DNA of 61,586 nt from positions 1 to 61,586 of the forward strand of contig NZ_BONP01000023.1 of assembly GCF_016862775.1 (NCBI RefSeq), read 5' to 3'. This stretch comes from Cellulomonas phragmiteti (GTDB lineage Bacteria > Actinomycetota > Actinomycetes > Actinomycetales > Cellulomonadaceae). The notes beneath the pieces are model-generated. The model had not been told where the DNA came from and made no database searches. It saw nothing but the letters and a program-made list of their open reading frames with translations. Positions 10,541 through 19,278 of this stretch are shown here, piece after piece. Every line of letters begins with the position of its first letter. The first letter of the stretch is position 1. The position numbers and the translations under genes were made by a program.

Positions 10541-12045
10541 GCCACGACGCCGCGACCGCACCGGACCCCGGCTCGTCGGGGTGGGAGGCGGTCGTCGTCG
10601 GGGCGGGCGTCGCCGGGCTCGTCGCGGCGCGCGAGCTGGCGCGCGCGGGCCTGCGCACGCTCGTCCTGGAGGAGCGCGACGCGCCCGGCGGGGCGGTGCG
10701 CGGGCACGACGTCGCCGGGCTGCGGCTCGACGCGGGCGCCGACTCCTACGCGACGCGCAACGGGTCGGTGGCCGCCCTGCTGGCCGACCTGGGCCTGGCC
10801 GACGACGTGGTCGCCCCCGAGCCGCGCGGTGCCTGGACGCACCTGACCAGCGGGGACGGTCCGTTGCCGCGCACCGGGCTGCTCGGCGTGCCGGCGTACC
10901 CGCTGGCCCGGGACCTGCGGGCGACCCTCGGCACGGCCGGTGCGCTGCGGGCCGCGCTCGACCTGGTCCTGCCGGCGCGGGTGGGTGCGGACGCCGCGAC
11001 CCTGGGTGCGCTGGTCCGGGCGCGCATGGGCCGGGCGGTCGTGGACCGGCTGGTGCACCCCGTGGTCGGCGGCGTGCACGCGGCCGACCCCGACGACCTC
11101 GCCGTGGACGCGGCGGCTCCCGGGCTGCGCGAGGCGGTGGCCGCGAGCGGCGGGTCGCTGGCACGTGCGGTGCGTCGGCTGCGCGCGTCGGCACCCGCGG
11201 GCACGGCGGTCGAGGGCGTCCGGGGCGGCATGCACCGGCTCGTCGACGCGCTCGTCGCCGACGTCACGGCCCACGGTGGCGTGCTGCTGACGCGCACGCG
11301 GGCGGAGTCCGTGACGCGGGCGTCCGACGGCACGTTCGTCGTCGGCACGCAGGACCGCGGCCGTCCCCCGCGCCCGTCGCGGGACCTGCGCACGCAGCGG
11401 CTCGTCCTGGCGACGCCGGGTGCGGCGGCCGTGCTCGACGGGCTCGACGGTGCGCGGCTGCGCGACGTCCGGCTCGACGACGGCGCCCCGGTCACCCTGG
11501 TCACCCTGGTGCTCGACGAGCCCGCGCTGGACCCGGCACCGCGGGGCACCGGCGTGCTGACCGGCCCGGGCGTGGCCGACGTGCGCGCCAAGGCGCTGAC
11601 GCACGCGACCGCCAAGTGGGGGTGGGTCGCGGACGCGGCCGGACCGGGCCGGCACGTGGTCCGGCTGTCGTACGGGCGCGCGGGCGAGGGGCCGGCCGAC
11701 GTGCCGGGGGCCGACGCGGCGACGGGCGCGACGGACGCCGGTGCGCTGCCGACCGGTGACGCGCTCGTGGACCTCGCCCTCGCGGACGCCTCGACGCTGC
11801 TGGGCGTGCCGCTGCACCGCGACGCGCTGCGCGGGTCGGCGGTCGTGCGGTGGACGCAGTCCCTGCCGCGCCCCAGCGCCGCCCACCGCACCGCCGTGGC
11901 CGCGGTCCGGGCGGCGGTCGACGCGCTCCCGGGCGTCGCGGTCTGCGGGGCGTGGGCGGCGGGCAACGGCCTGGCGTCGGTGGTGCCGGACGCCCGCACG
12001 GCGGCGGCGTCCCTGCTCGACGTCCCGGAGCCCGACGCGCCCTGA
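10537..12045 (+). CDS. hemY: HemY-type coproporphyrinogen/protoporphyrinogen oxidase
   Basis: A 502-residue FAD oxidase. The N-terminal dinucleotide-binding fold is VVVGAGVAGLVAARELARAGL with the acidic residues LVLEERDAPGG after it; GGMHRLVDAL and the C-terminal FAD contact WAAGNGLASVVPDAR complete the family pattern. In Actinobacteria this family (CgoX) oxidises coproporphyrinogen III to coproporphyrin III in the coproporphyrin-dependent branch; that assignment is family knowledge. The ferrochelatase and ChdC/HemQ needed next are not in the window. Translation is coupled to hemE by a GTGA overlap. Confidence 0.93.
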   Translation: MSHDAATAPDPGSSGWEAVVVGAGVAGLVAARELARAGLRTLVLEERDAPGGAVRGHDVAGLRLDAGADSYATRNGSVAALLADLGLADDVVAPEPRGAWTHLTSGDGPLPRTGLLGVPAYPLARDLRATLGTAGALRAALDLVLPARVGADAATLGALVRARMGRAVVDRLVHPVVGGVHAADPDDLAVDAAAPGLREAVAASGGSLARAVRRLRASAPAGTAVEGVRGGMHRLVDALVADVTAHGGVLLTRTRAESVTRASDGTFVVGTQDRGRPPRPSRDLRTQRLVLATPGAAAVLDGLDGARLRDVRLDDGAPVTLVTLVLDEPALDPAPRGTGVLTGPGVADVRAKALTHATAKWGWVADAAGPGRHVVRLSYGRAGEGPADVPGADAATGATDAGALPTGDALVDLALADASTLLGVPLHRDALRGSAVVRWTQSLPRPSAAHRTAVAAVRAAVDALPGVAVCGAWAAGNGLASVVPDARTAAASLLDVPEPDAP

Positions 12046-12060
12046 CGTGCTCGACAGACG

Positions 12061-12147
12061 ACCTGACAGGGCGTCAGAATTGTCAGGTCCGGCATGGCGT
12101 GGATCACATTCTCGCCCCGTCCGCGCGGCATTCTGACGCATTGTCAG
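12061..12147. promoter_or_regulatory. Paired CTGAC-N5-GTCAG palindromes upstream of hemC
   Basis: Identical palindromes lie at 12063-12077 and 12133-12147, exactly 70 bp apart; a larger arm pair ACCTGACA (12061-12068) and TGTCAGGT (12081-12088) surrounds the first. The block CTGACA-NN-GCGTCAGAAT occurs in both, in opposite orientation. TTGTCA (12080-12085) with CACATT (12105-12110) could be a promoter overlapping the first site. This looks like a regulator-binding region for the hemCDBL operon; the regulator is unknown. Confidence 0.55.
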
Positions 12148-12206
12148 ATCAATTTTCTGCAGAATTCCGTCCGCCACCTGCGACGATCCCGCGGACGCTC
12201 CCCGGT

Positions 12207-12236
12207 TTCGACATCCGCCCGCGCGGCGACGACACT
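12207..12236 (+). promoter_or_regulatory. Proximal hemC promoter, probably leaderless
   Basis: TTCGAC (12207-12212) and GACACT (12231-12236) are separated by 18 bp, and the hemC ATG lies 6 nt after the -10 box. No ribosome-binding site precedes the ATG. If this is the main promoter, the two upstream palindromes would sit at about -100 to -170, a position more usual for activators or looping repressors. Confidence 0.45.
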
Positions 12237-12242
12237 GGACGC

Positions 12243-13271
12243 ATGCCCCAGCACGTGCGGATCGGCACGCGCGCGAGCGCCCTGGCCCTCACCCAGACCG
12301 GCCACGTCGCCGACGCGCTCGCCGCGCTCGCCGACCTCGCGGTCGAGACCGTGCGGGTGCGCACCGAGGGTGACCGCGTCCGCGCGTCGCTCGCGAGCCT
12401 CGGCGGCACCGGGGTCTTCGTCACCGCGCTGCGCGACGCCCTGCTCGACGGACGCTGCGACGTCGCGGTCCACTCCCTCAAGGACCTGCCCACGGGCCCG
12501 GCCGACGGCCTGGTGATCGCGGCGGTCCCGCCCCGCGCCGACGCGCGCGACGCGCTGTGCGCCCGCGACGGCCTGACCCTGGCGGCCCTGCCCGCCGGCG
12601 CGCGCGTCGGCACCGGGTCGCCGCGGCGCGCCGCCCAGCTGCGCGCACGACGTCCCGACCTCGACGTCGTCGACATCCGCGGCAACGTCGGGACGCGACT
12701 CGGCCGCGTGCGCGGCCTGGACCCCACGACCGTCGCGGGCGGCACGCACGTCGGACCCGAGGCTCCCCACCCCGGCGTCGCCACGGACGCCCCCCGGGGC
12801 GACCTCGACGCCGTGGTGCTGGCAGCCGCCGGGCTCGAGCGGCTCGGGCGCCTCGACGCCGTCAGCGAGTGGTTCGCCCCCGACGTCCTCGCACCCGCAC
12901 CCGGGCAGGGTGCGCTCGCCGTCGAGGTGCGCACCGCCGACGCGTCCGGCGACACCCCCCTCGCCGACGCGCTGCGGGCCCTCGACCACGCCCCCACCCG
13001 CCGGGCCGTCGTCGCCGAGCGCGCCGTGCTCGCCCGGCTGGAGGCCGGGTGCGCCGCGCCCATCGGCGCCTGGGGTCGGCTCGACGACGCGACGGGCACG
13101 CTGCTCCTCGACGCCGTCGTCACCGCCGCGGACGGCTCCCGCTTGCTGCGCCTGAGCGCGCAGGGACCCGCGGACGACGACCGCGCGGCCGACGCGCTGG
13201 GCCGCCGGCTCGCCGACGACCTCCTCGCCGCCGGCGTCGCCGACCTCGCACCCGTCGGGCCCGCCCGATGA
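12243..13271 (+). CDS. hemC: Hydroxymethylbilane synthase (porphobilinogen deaminase)
   Basis: A 342-residue enzyme that polymerises four porphobilinogens into hydroxymethylbilane. Family marks are RIGTRASALALTQT, HSLKDLPT, GTGSPRRAAQLRARRPDL, the ring-binding RGNVGTRL and the dipyrromethane-cofactor Cys270 in LEAGCAAPIGAW. Compared with typical proteins of about 310 residues, it has an extra Gly/Pro/His-rich loop at about residues 158-186, between NVGTRLGRV and DLDAVVLAAAGL, where the family normally runs almost directly on. The gene opens the hemC-hemD-hemB-hemL operon and overlaps hemD by ATGA. Confidence 0.96.
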   Translation: MPQHVRIGTRASALALTQTGHVADALAALADLAVETVRVRTEGDRVRASLASLGGTGVFVTALRDALLDGRCDVAVHSLKDLPTGPADGLVIAAVPPRADARDALCARDGLTLAALPAGARVGTGSPRRAAQLRARRPDLDVVDIRGNVGTRLGRVRGLDPTTVAGGTHVGPEAPHPGVATDAPRGDLDAVVLAAAGLERLGRLDAVSEWFAPDVLAPAPGQGALAVEVRTADASGDTPLADALRALDHAPTRRAVVAERAVLARLEAGCAAPIGAWGRLDDATGTLLLDAVVTAADGSRLLRLSAQGPADDDRAADALGRRLADDLLAAGVADLAPVGPAR

Positions 13272-14503
13272 CCCACCACCCCACCGACCCGGGCACCACC
13301 GACCCGGGCACCAGCGCTCTCGGCCCGTCCGCCGGACCCCTCGCCGGCTGGCGCGTCCTGGTCCCCCGCCCGCCGCTCGACCCCACCCCCCCGGGCGTGA
13401 GAGAGCAATCCAGCCCGCAGGAGGGCCCGCGCGCGGACGCCACAGCGGCTGGATCGCACTCTCACGCCCTTCGGGGTAGTGGGGACGCGGCGGTCCCGAC
13501 GGACCCGGCGCACGCAACGGCTGGATCGCACTCTCACGACCCTGGGGGTGGGGAGGATCCTGGGGGTGGGGATGACCCTGGGGGTGGGGATGACCCTGCG
13601 GTCCCGACGGACCCGGCGCAGGCAGCGGCTGGATTGCTCTCTCACGCCTCTGGGGTGGGGGGCCACGGGGGTCTGGGTCTGGGGGGTGGTGCAGGGCTGA
13701 GCCCGGCGGCGGTGGCGTTGGTGGCCGCCGGGGCCGAGCCCGTGGTCGTGCCGCTGGTCCGTACGGTCCCGGTCGAGGACCTGACGCCCCTCGACGACGC
13801 CCTGCTCGCGCTCGGCGCCGGCTGGTACACGTGGCTCACGGTGACCAGCCAGGCCGCGGTCGCCGTCCTGGCGGAGCGCGCCCGGGCGCACGACGACGGG
13901 CTCGCGGCCCTCGTGGAGCGCGCCGGCGTCCGCGTCGGCGCCGTCGGCCCGGGCACGGCGCGCGCGCTGCAGGCGCTCGGCGTCCACGTGGACGTCGTCC
14001 CACCCGTGCGCTCGACGGCCGCCGACCTCGTCGCCGCGCTCGTCGCCTCCACCACGGCCACGCCCGACCCGGCACCCGCGCCCCGCGCGCTCTTCCCCCG
14101 CGGCGACCTCGCCGCCGCCACGCTCACCGACGGGCTGACCTCCGCCGGGTGGTCGGTCGACGACCTCGTCGTCTACCGCACCGTCGCCGCCGGTGCGGTA
14201 GACCCGCAGGTCGCGGACGCCTGGGCGGCCGGCGACGTCCACGCCGCGCTCCTCACGTCGGCCAGCAGCGTGCGCGCCCTGCTGGACCACCTCGGCCCGC
14301 CGCCGGCGGGCACGCGGGTCGTCGTCATCGGCCCCAGCACCCACGCCGAGGCCGAGCGGCTCGGCCTGCGCGTCGACGCGGTCGCCGGCCGCCAGACGCT
14401 CGCGGGCCTCGTCGACGCGCTCGTCGACCACGTCGCACGCACGGGCGCCCCACCCGGCTCCCTGCCCGGCTCACCCCCCACCCCCGCGGAGGACGCCCCG
14501 TGA
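13268..14503 (+). CDS. hemD: Uroporphyrinogen-III synthase with a repeat-derived insertion
   Basis: A 411-residue protein; typical HemD is 250-280. It cyclises hydroxymethylbilane to uroporphyrinogen III. The fold is recognisable from [12 protein letters not shown] (residues 25-36), [44 protein letters not shown] and [15 protein letters not shown]. Between the first strand and [14 protein letters not shown] there is an extra low-complexity segment of about 103 residues (about 40-142), containing REQSS, AGSHSH (twice), AGLLSH and DPGGGDD repeats. These are translations of the GTGAGAG repeat family. The frame is open and HemD should be essential, so the insertion is presumably tolerated in a surface loop. 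It overlaps hemC by ATGA and hemB by GTGA. Confidence 0.9.
   Translation: MTHHPTDPGTTDPGTSALGPSAGPLAGWRVLVPRPPLDPTPPGVREQSSPQEGPRADATAAGSHSHALRGSGDAAVPTDPAHATAGSHSHDPGGGEDPGGGDDPGGGDDPAVPTDPAQAAAGLLSHASGVGGHGGLGLGGGAGLSPAAVALVAAGAEPVVVPLVRTVPVEDLTPLDDALLALGAGWYTWLTVTSQAAVAVLAERARAHDDGLAALVERAGVRVGAVGPGTARALQALGVHVDVVPPVRSTAADLVAALVASTTATPDPAPAPRALFPRGDLAAATLTDGLTSAGWSVDDLVVYRTVAAGAVDPQVADAWAAGDVHAALLTSASSVRALLDHLGPPPAGTRVVVIGPSTHAEAERLGLRVDAVAGRQTLAGLVDALVDHVARTGAPPGSLPGSPPTPAEDAP
13397..13645. repeat. Cluster of GTGAGAG-family repeats inside hemD
   Basis: One copy reads forward at 13397-13415 (GTGAGAGAGCAATCCAGCC); three read in reverse at 13447-13465, 13519-13537 and 13627-13645 (GGCTGGATCGCACTCTCAC or close). 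Between the last two, an 18-nt unit built on GATGACCCTGGGGGTGG repeats about three times, and a block beginning CGGTCCCGACGGACCC repeats with a period of about 109 nt. All keep the hemD frame open. Confidence 0.85.
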
Positions 14504-15486
14504 CCAGCCCCGGCCGCCTGCGGCCCCGCCGCCTGCGGCGCACCCCGGCGCTGCGCCGCCTCACCGCCCAGACCCGCCTGCACCCGGCGGACCTGGTGCT
14601 GCCCGTGTTCGTCCGCGAGGGGCTCGACGCGCCGCGCCCGCTGACGTCGATGCCCGGCGTGCTGCAGCACACGCGCGACTCGCTGCGCCACGAGGCCGCG
14701 CGCGCGGTCGAGGCCGGCATCGGCGGGATCATGCTCTTCGGCGTCCCGGAGCACCGCGACGCCGTCGGTTCCGGGGCCACCGACCCGGACGGCATCCTCA
14801 ACGTGGCCGTGGCCGACGTGGTCGCCGAGGTGGGCGACGCGCTCGTCGTGCAGGCCGACCTGTGCCTCGACGAGTTCACCGACCACGGGCACTGTGGGGT
14901 CCTGACCCCGCAGGGGATGGTCGACAACGACGCCACCCTCGAGCGGTACGCGGCGATGGCGCTCGCGCAGGCCGAGGCGGGCGCTCACCTGGTCGGGCTC
15001 AGCGGCATGATGGACGGCCAGACGGGCGTGGTGCGCGACGCGCTGGACGCGGCCGGCCACCACGAGGTCGCGGTCCTCGCGTACGCCGCGAAGTACGCGT
15101 CGGCGTTCTACGGGCCGTTCCGCGAGGCCGTGGAGTCGCAGCTCGACGGCGACCGCCGGACCTACCAGATGGACCCCGCGAACCGCCGCGAGGCGGCGCG
15201 CGAGGTCGCGATCGACGTGGCCGAGGGCGCCGACGTCGTCATGGTGAAGCCCGCGATGTCGTACCTCGACGTGCTGGCGGACGTCGCCGCGACCTCACCG
15301 GTGCCCGTCTGGGCGTACCAGGTGTCCGGTGAGTACGCCATGATCGAGGCGGCGTCCGCGCAGGGGTGGATCGCCCGTCGGAGTGCTGTGACCGAGTCGG
15401 TGCTCAGCATCCGGCGGGCGGGTGCCGATGCCATCCTGACGTACTGGGCGACGGAGCTGGCCGGGTGGCTGGCGGAGGAGCGGTGA
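14500..15486 (+). CDS. hemB: Porphobilinogen synthase (ALA dehydratase)
   Basis: A 328-residue enzyme condensing two 5-aminolevulinates into porphobilinogen. The two Schiff-base lysines are in [18 protein letters not shown] and [11 protein letters not shown]. The metal site reads [18 protein letters not shown]: the first and third Cys of the Zn-type triplet are kept but the second is Asp, so the metal type (Zn or Mg) cannot be read directly. Start GTG 14500 overlaps the hemD stop (GTGA), and the stop overlaps the hemL ATG by one base, so translation is coupled throughout. Confidence 0.96.
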   Translation: MTSPGRLRPRRLRRTPALRRLTAQTRLHPADLVLPVFVREGLDAPRPLTSMPGVLQHTRDSLRHEAARAVEAGIGGIMLFGVPEHRDAVGSGATDPDGILNVAVADVVAEVGDALVVQADLCLDEFTDHGHCGVLTPQGMVDNDATLERYAAMALAQAEAGAHLVGLSGMMDGQTGVVRDALDAAGHHEVAVLAYAAKYASAFYGPFREAVESQLDGDRRTYQMDPANRREAAREVAIDVAEGADVVMVKPAMSYLDVLADVAATSPVPVWAYQVSGEYAMIEAASAQGWIARRSAVTESVLSIRRAGADAILTYWATELAGWLAEER

Positions 15487-16859
15487 TGACGCAGGTCGAG
15501 GACGACACGGTCGCGTCGGGGTACGCCCCGGCCTGGGCGACCACCAGCGCGGAGGCCTTCGCGCACGCCACGTCCGTGATCCCCGGCGGCGTCAACTCCC
15601 CGGTGCGCGCCTTCGGGGCCGTCGGGGGCACGCCGCTGTTCCTGGCGTCGGCGGCCGGCGCGTACGTGCGCGACGTCGAGGGCCGCGACTACGTGGACCT
15701 CGTGGGGTCGTGGGGTCCGGCGCTCGTCGGGCACGCGCACCCGCAGGTCGTCGAGGCGGTGCAGCAGGCGGCCGCGCGCGGCCTGGGCTTCGGTGCGCCG
15801 ACGACGACCGAGGTCGAGCTGGTCGACGAGATCCGCGAGCGCGTGCCCGTCGCCGAGCGCGTGCGCCTGGTCTCGACGGGCACCGAGGCCGTGATGACGG
15901 CGCTGCGGCTGGCCCGCGCGTGGACCGGCCGGGACAAGGTCGTGAAGTTCGCCGGCTGCTACCACGGTCACGTGGACTCGCTGCTCGCGCAGGCCGGCTC
16001 GGGCGTCGCGACGCTCGGGCTGCCCGGCTCGGCCGGCGTCACCGCGGCCGTCGCGGCCGAGACGATCGTCGTCCCCTACAACGACGTCGAGGCGCTGCAG
16101 GCCGTGTTCGACGAGCACGGGACGTCCATCGCCGCGGTCATCACCGAGGCCGCGCCCGCGAACATGGGCGTCGTGCCGCCGCTGCCGGGGTTCAACCGCG
16201 AGCTGCGCCGCATCACCCAGCACCACGACGCCGTGCTCATCCAGGACGAGGTCATGACGGGGTTCCGCGTCAGCCGCGCCGGCTGGTGGGGACTGGAGGG
16301 CGCCTCCGAGCAGTGGGCGCCCGACCTGCTGACGTTCGGCAAGGTCATCGGCGGCGGCCTGCCGGTCGCCGCGGTCGCCGGCCGCGCCGACATCATGGAG
16401 CAGCTGGCACCCGTGGGCCCGGTGTACCAGGCGGGCACCCTGTCGGGGAACCCGGTCGCGACGGCCGCGGGCCTGGCGACGCTGCGGCTCGCGGACGCCG
16501 AGGTGTACGCGCGGGTCGACGCCGCGGCGGCGCACCTGCGCCGCGCGGTGACCGGCGCGCTCGCCGAGGCCGGCGTGCCGCACGCGCTGCAGTGGGCGGG
16601 CAGCCTGTTCAGCGTGGTGTTCGGTGAGCAGGCGGCCGCCGAGGGGGCGCGGGACTACGCGGCCGTGCAGGCGTCGGACCACTGGCGCTACGGGGCGTTC
16701 TTCCACGCGCTGCTCGCGGCGGGCGTCCTGGCGCCGCCGTCGCCGTTCGAGGCGTGGTTCGTCTCGGCCGCCCACGACGAGGGCGTGCTGGACCGCGTCA
16801 TCGAGGCGCTGCCGGACGCGGCGCGGGCAGCCGCCGAGGCCGAGCGCCCGGAGCAGTGA
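15486..16859 (+). CDS. hemL: Glutamate-1-semialdehyde 2,1-aminomutase
   Basis: A 457-residue PLP enzyme that makes 5-aminolevulinate from glutamate-1-semialdehyde, the step after HemA. Visible are [30 protein letters not shown], the cofactor Asp in [11 protein letters not shown] (Asp254) and the Schiff-base Lys286 in [14 protein letters not shown]. It is the last gene of the hemC operon. A 13-bp hairpin follows 33 nt after the stop. Confidence 0.97.
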   Translation: MTQVEDDTVASGYAPAWATTSAEAFAHATSVIPGGVNSPVRAFGAVGGTPLFLASAAGAYVRDVEGRDYVDLVGSWGPALVGHAHPQVVEAVQQAAARGLGFGAPTTTEVELVDEIRERVPVAERVRLVSTGTEAVMTALRLARAWTGRDKVVKFAGCYHGHVDSLLAQAGSGVATLGLPGSAGVTAAVAAETIVVPYNDVEALQAVFDEHGTSIAAVITEAAPANMGVVPPLPGFNRELRRITQHHDAVLIQDEVMTGFRVSRAGWWGLEGASEQWAPDLLTFGKVIGGGLPVAAVAGRADIMEQLAPVGPVYQAGTLSGNPVATAAGLATLRLADAEVYARVDAAAAHLRRAVTGALAEAGVPHALQWAGSLFSVVFGEQAAAEGARDYAAVQASDHWRYGAFFHALLAAGVLAPPSPFEAWFVSAAHDEGVLDRVIEALPDAARAAAEAERPEQ

Positions 16860-16892
16860 GCGGACCCCGGGCGCACCGGGGCTGACGACACG

Positions 16893-16923
16893 ACGGCGGG
16901 CCACCCGGGGGGTGGCCCGCCGT
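16893..16923. terminator. U-less bidirectional terminator hairpin
   Basis: ACGGCGGGCCACC (16893-16905) pairs perfectly with 16911-16923 around a CGGGG loop. There is no T tract. It lies between convergent hemL and the TSUP exporter and can serve both, as U-less hairpins commonly do in actinobacteria. Confidence 0.7.
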
Positions 16924-16963
16924 TCGCCGTCCCGCGTCCCCGGTGGGGAGGACGCGCGCGGTG

Positions 16964-17953
16964 TCAGCGCCGCGGGCCGCCCGGCTCGGCGTCGGCCGCG
17001 ACCAGGTCGGGGGCGTCGTCCGGTGCGGGCTCGGCCGGGCCGTGGCCCACGGCCGCCACGTCCCCGCGACCGGCGGCGACGTCGTGGCGGTAGGCCCGCA
17101 CCGACCACGTGACAGCGGCGATCCACACCAGCGCGATGACCGCCAGGACCACGCCCTCGGTGGAGGTGTCGCCCACGCCGACCCAGTCGGAGCGCAGGAG
17201 CGTGCGGGTGTTGGTCAGCACGATGACGCCGCCGACGGCCGACCCGAGCACCCGGCCCGGGACCTTGCGGACCAGCCACGCGGCGATCGGCGCGGCGATG
17301 AGCCCGCCGACGAGCAGCGCCAGGACCCAGGTGAAGTCGATGCCCTGCGAGCCGAGCGCGAACAGGAAGCCCAGGCTCGCGGCGATCGCGACGAGGAACT
17401 CGGAGGTGTCGATCGACCCCACGACCTTGCGGGGCTCCATGCGGCCGCTGGCCAGCAGCGCGGGCGTGCCGACGGGGCCCCAGCCACCCCCGCCGGTCGC
17501 GTCGACGAACCCGGCGACCAGCCCGAGGGGGGCGAGGAACCGCTTGCGCAGCGGCAGGTGCTGCCGGTCGGTGCGCAGGCCCCGGAGCGTGAAGCGGACC
17601 AGCAGGTACACCCCGAGGGTGAGCAGCACCAGCGACATCACGGGCTTGGCGGCGTCCGTGGACAGGTTCGACAGGAACGTCGCCCCGGCGAACGCGCCGA
17701 CGGCCCCGGGGACCCCGATCCGCAGCACGACCTTCCAGTCGACGTTGCCGAACTTCCAGTGCGCGGCGCCCGAGGCGAGGGTCGTGCCGATCTCCGCGAG
17801 GTGCACGGTGGCCGACGCGGCGGCGGGGTTGGTCCCGATGGCCAGCAGCAGCGTCGTCGAGGTGACGCCGTAGGCCATGCCCAGGCTGCCGTCGACGAGC
17901 TGCGCGGCGAGCCCGACGAGGGCGAGCAGGACGATCGTGGGCACGGGGACCAC
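16964..17953 (-). CDS. TSUP/TauE-SafE family sulfur-compound exporter
   Basis: A 329-residue membrane protein with about eight hydrophobic segments. It carries the family repeats VDGSLGMAYGVTSTTLLLAIG near the N-terminus and GFVDATGGGGWGPVGTPALL in the second half. TSUP proteins move sulfite, sulfonates or related sulfur compounds; the substrate cannot be read. The C-terminal 40 residues are a hydrophilic Ala/Asp/Pro tail. Start is GTG 17953. The upstream promoter holds a palindrome in its spacer, and an Rrf2-type regulator is encoded immediately upstream on the same strand, so control of sulfur export by that regulator is a reasonable inference. Confidence 0.92.
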   Translation of the reverse strand: MVPVPTIVLLALVGLAAQLVDGSLGMAYGVTSTTLLLAIGTNPAAASATVHLAEIGTTLASGAAHWKFGNVDWKVVLRIGVPGAVGAFAGATFLSNLSTDAAKPVMSLVLLTLGVYLLVRFTLRGLRTDRQHLPLRKRFLAPLGLVAGFVDATGGGGWGPVGTPALLASGRMEPRKVVGSIDTSEFLVAIAASLGFLFALGSQGIDFTWVLALLVGGLIAAPIAAWLVRKVPGRVLGSAVGGVIVLTNTRTLLRSDWVGVGDTSTEGVVLAVIALVWIAAVTWSVRAYRHDVAAGRGDVAAVGHGPAEPAPDDAPDLVAADAEPGGPRR

Positions 17954-18028
17954 CTCGGGTCGTGCCCGGCGCGGGGCCGGGTCGGGTCGGACGACGAGCG
18001 CGGACGGGACGGCGTCCGTGCTGCGCTG

Positions 18029-18058
18029 ATAATTCCGACCCGACTGCTCGGGTTACAA
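18029..18058 (-). promoter_or_regulatory. Promoter of the TSUP gene with operator-like palindrome in the spacer
   Basis: On the minus strand TTGTAA (18058-18053) and AATTAT (18034-18029) are 18 bp apart. The spacer holds ACCCGA-N4-TCGGGT (18038-18053), a perfect 6-bp-arm palindrome just where a repressor would block RNA polymerase. The neighbouring Rrf2 protein is the obvious candidate; binding is not shown. Confidence 0.6.
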
Positions 18059-18117
18059 GCACCATTCGCATGCTGAGACGCGGTCCCGCCTGCCGGCGCG
18101 CCGCGCGAGAGCGACGG

Positions 18118-18576
18118 TCAGGGGTTCTGCCAGGCGTCCTCGCGCGCCGCGAGCGCGCGCACGGCCTCGGGCAGGTCGCCGCCGACGACGTCGGCCAGCG
18201 TGACGACGTCGAGCACGTCGCGCACCGAGGCCCGCAGCGCGACCCACACGTCGAGCAGGGCGGTGGCCGACCCCTCGTACGTCAGCCCCGGCGGGCGCAC
18301 GTCCCGGACCGTGACCAGCGGCCCGTCGACCGCCCGGATGACGTCCGCCACCGTGATCTCGTCCGCGCCCCGCGCCAGGAGGTACCCGCCGGACCGGCCG
18401 CGCACGCTGACCACGACCCCGCCGCGGCGCAGGTCGCCCAGGATCCGCTCGAGGAAGCTGGTGGGGATGCCCTGGCCCTCGGCGAGGACCTCGCTCGGGA
18501 CGGACTCACCCCCCGGCCTGCTCGCCAGCTCGGCGCACGCCCGCACCGCATAGTCCGCCTTCGCCGAGACCCGCAT
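18118..18576 (-). CDS. Rrf2 family transcriptional regulator
   Basis: A 152-residue winged-helix regulator with the family start MRVSAKADYAVRACAELA and the recognition region IPTSFLERILGDLRRGGVV followed by VRGRSGGYLLAR. The only Cys is in RACAEL; the three-Cys [Fe-S] cluster of IscR/NsrR types is absent, so it is closer to the CymR/redox-independent type. Start ATG 18576 begins exactly at the family motif. It is divergent from csoR (98 bp gap) and lies upstream of the TSUP exporter, which it probably controls. Confidence 0.9.
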   Translation of the reverse strand: MRVSAKADYAVRACAELASRPGGESVPSEVLAEGQGIPTSFLERILGDLRRGGVVVSVRGRSGGYLLARGADEITVADVIRAVDGPLVTVRDVRPPGLTYEGSATALLDVWVALRASVRDVLDVVTLADVVGGDLPEAVRALAAREDAWQNP

Positions 18577-18646
18577 GCGCCGATTCTCCCCTGCCGCCCG
18601 CGGTGCGTGGTGCAGGGCGCGGCGCCGGGCCCGTCCCGGCGACGGA

Positions 18647-18664
18647 ATACCCCCCGGGGGTACC
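18647..18664. promoter_or_regulatory. CsoR operator
   Basis: ATACCCCCCGGGGGTACC is a near-perfect palindrome of the TACCCC-GGGGTA class bound by CsoR repressors. It ends nine bases before the csoR ATG at 18674, so bound CsoR would cover the start region of its own operon. Cu(I) binding releases CsoR; this is known for the family. Confidence 0.8.
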
Positions 18665-18673
18665 CTGTTGGGC

Positions 18674-19024
18674 ATGACCGTGACGCCACCACCCCCACCG
18701 CCGGTCGACGCCCCGCACGAGCACCCGGCGGACCCCGCGGCCGGCCACGGCTACACGCCCGCCAAGGACGAGTACCTGCGCCGGCTGCGGCGCGTCGAGG
18801 GGCAGGTGCGCGGCATCGCGCGGATGGTCGACGAGGACGTCTACTGCATCGACGTGCTCACCCAGATCGCCGCCGTGACCAAGGCCCTGCAGGCCGTCGG
18901 CCTCGGCCTCGTCGAGGACCACCTCGGGCACTGCGTCGTGGACGCCGCCCGGCAGTCGCCCGAGGCCGGCGCCGAGAAGGTGCGCGAGGCCTCCGCCGCC
19001 ATCGCGCGGCTCGTCCGCAGCTGA
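18674..19024 (+). CDS. csoR: Copper-sensing transcriptional repressor CsoR
   Basis: A 116-residue all-helical repressor. The Cu(I) ligands are all present with family spacing: Cys58 in [12 protein letters not shown], then His83 and Cys87 in [26 protein letters not shown] is the conserved first helix. A His/Pro-rich N-terminal tail of about 28 residues precedes the domain. It is the first gene of a csoR-copZ-copA operon behind a CsoR box, giving autoregulated copper resistance. Confidence 0.94.
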   Translation: MTVTPPPPPPVDAPHEHPADPAAGHGYTPAKDEYLRRLRRVEGQVRGIARMVDEDVYCIDVLTQIAAVTKALQAVGLGLVEDHLGHCVVDAARQSPEAGAEKVREASAAIARLVRS

Positions 19025-19047
19025 CCCCCGATCGAAGGAGCACCACC

Positions 19048-19278
19048 ATGAGCACCACGACCTTCCGCGTCGACGGCATGACCTGCGGCCACTGCGTGCG
19101 CGCCGTCACCGAGGAGCTGTCGGCCCTGCCCGGCGTCACCGGCGTCGACGTCGAGCTCGTCACCGGCGGCTCGTCGCCCGTCACCGTCACGTCCGGCGCC
19201 CCCCTGGAGTCGACCGACATCGAGGCCGCCGTCGTCGAGGCCGGGTACGCCGTGACCCCGACCCGGTCGCTGCTGTGA
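19048..19278 (+). CDS. copZ: Copper chaperone (heavy-metal-associated domain)
   Basis: A 76-residue ferredoxin-like HMA protein with the metal motif GMTCGHC at residues 10-16. It carries Cu(I) in the cytosol to the adjacent ATPase. AAGGAG lies at 19035-19040, well placed for ATG 19048. Its stop overlaps the copA GTG start by four bases. Between the two halves of the fold is a short extra loop, [17 protein letters not shown]. Confidence 0.93.
   Translation: MSTTTFRVDGMTCGHCVRAVTEELSALPGVTGVDVELVTGGSSPVTVTSGAPLESTDIEAAVVEAGYAVTPTRSLL

Noticed and set aside
12061..12147. LexA, Fur or Rex box
   Set aside because: CTGAC-N5-GTCAG matches none of the consensus sequences I know for these regulators.
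15162..18071. Minus-strand frame of 969 residues opposite hemB/hemL and through the TSUP gene
   Set aside because: Hem genes are unambiguous on the plus strand; the TSUP gene is in another frame.
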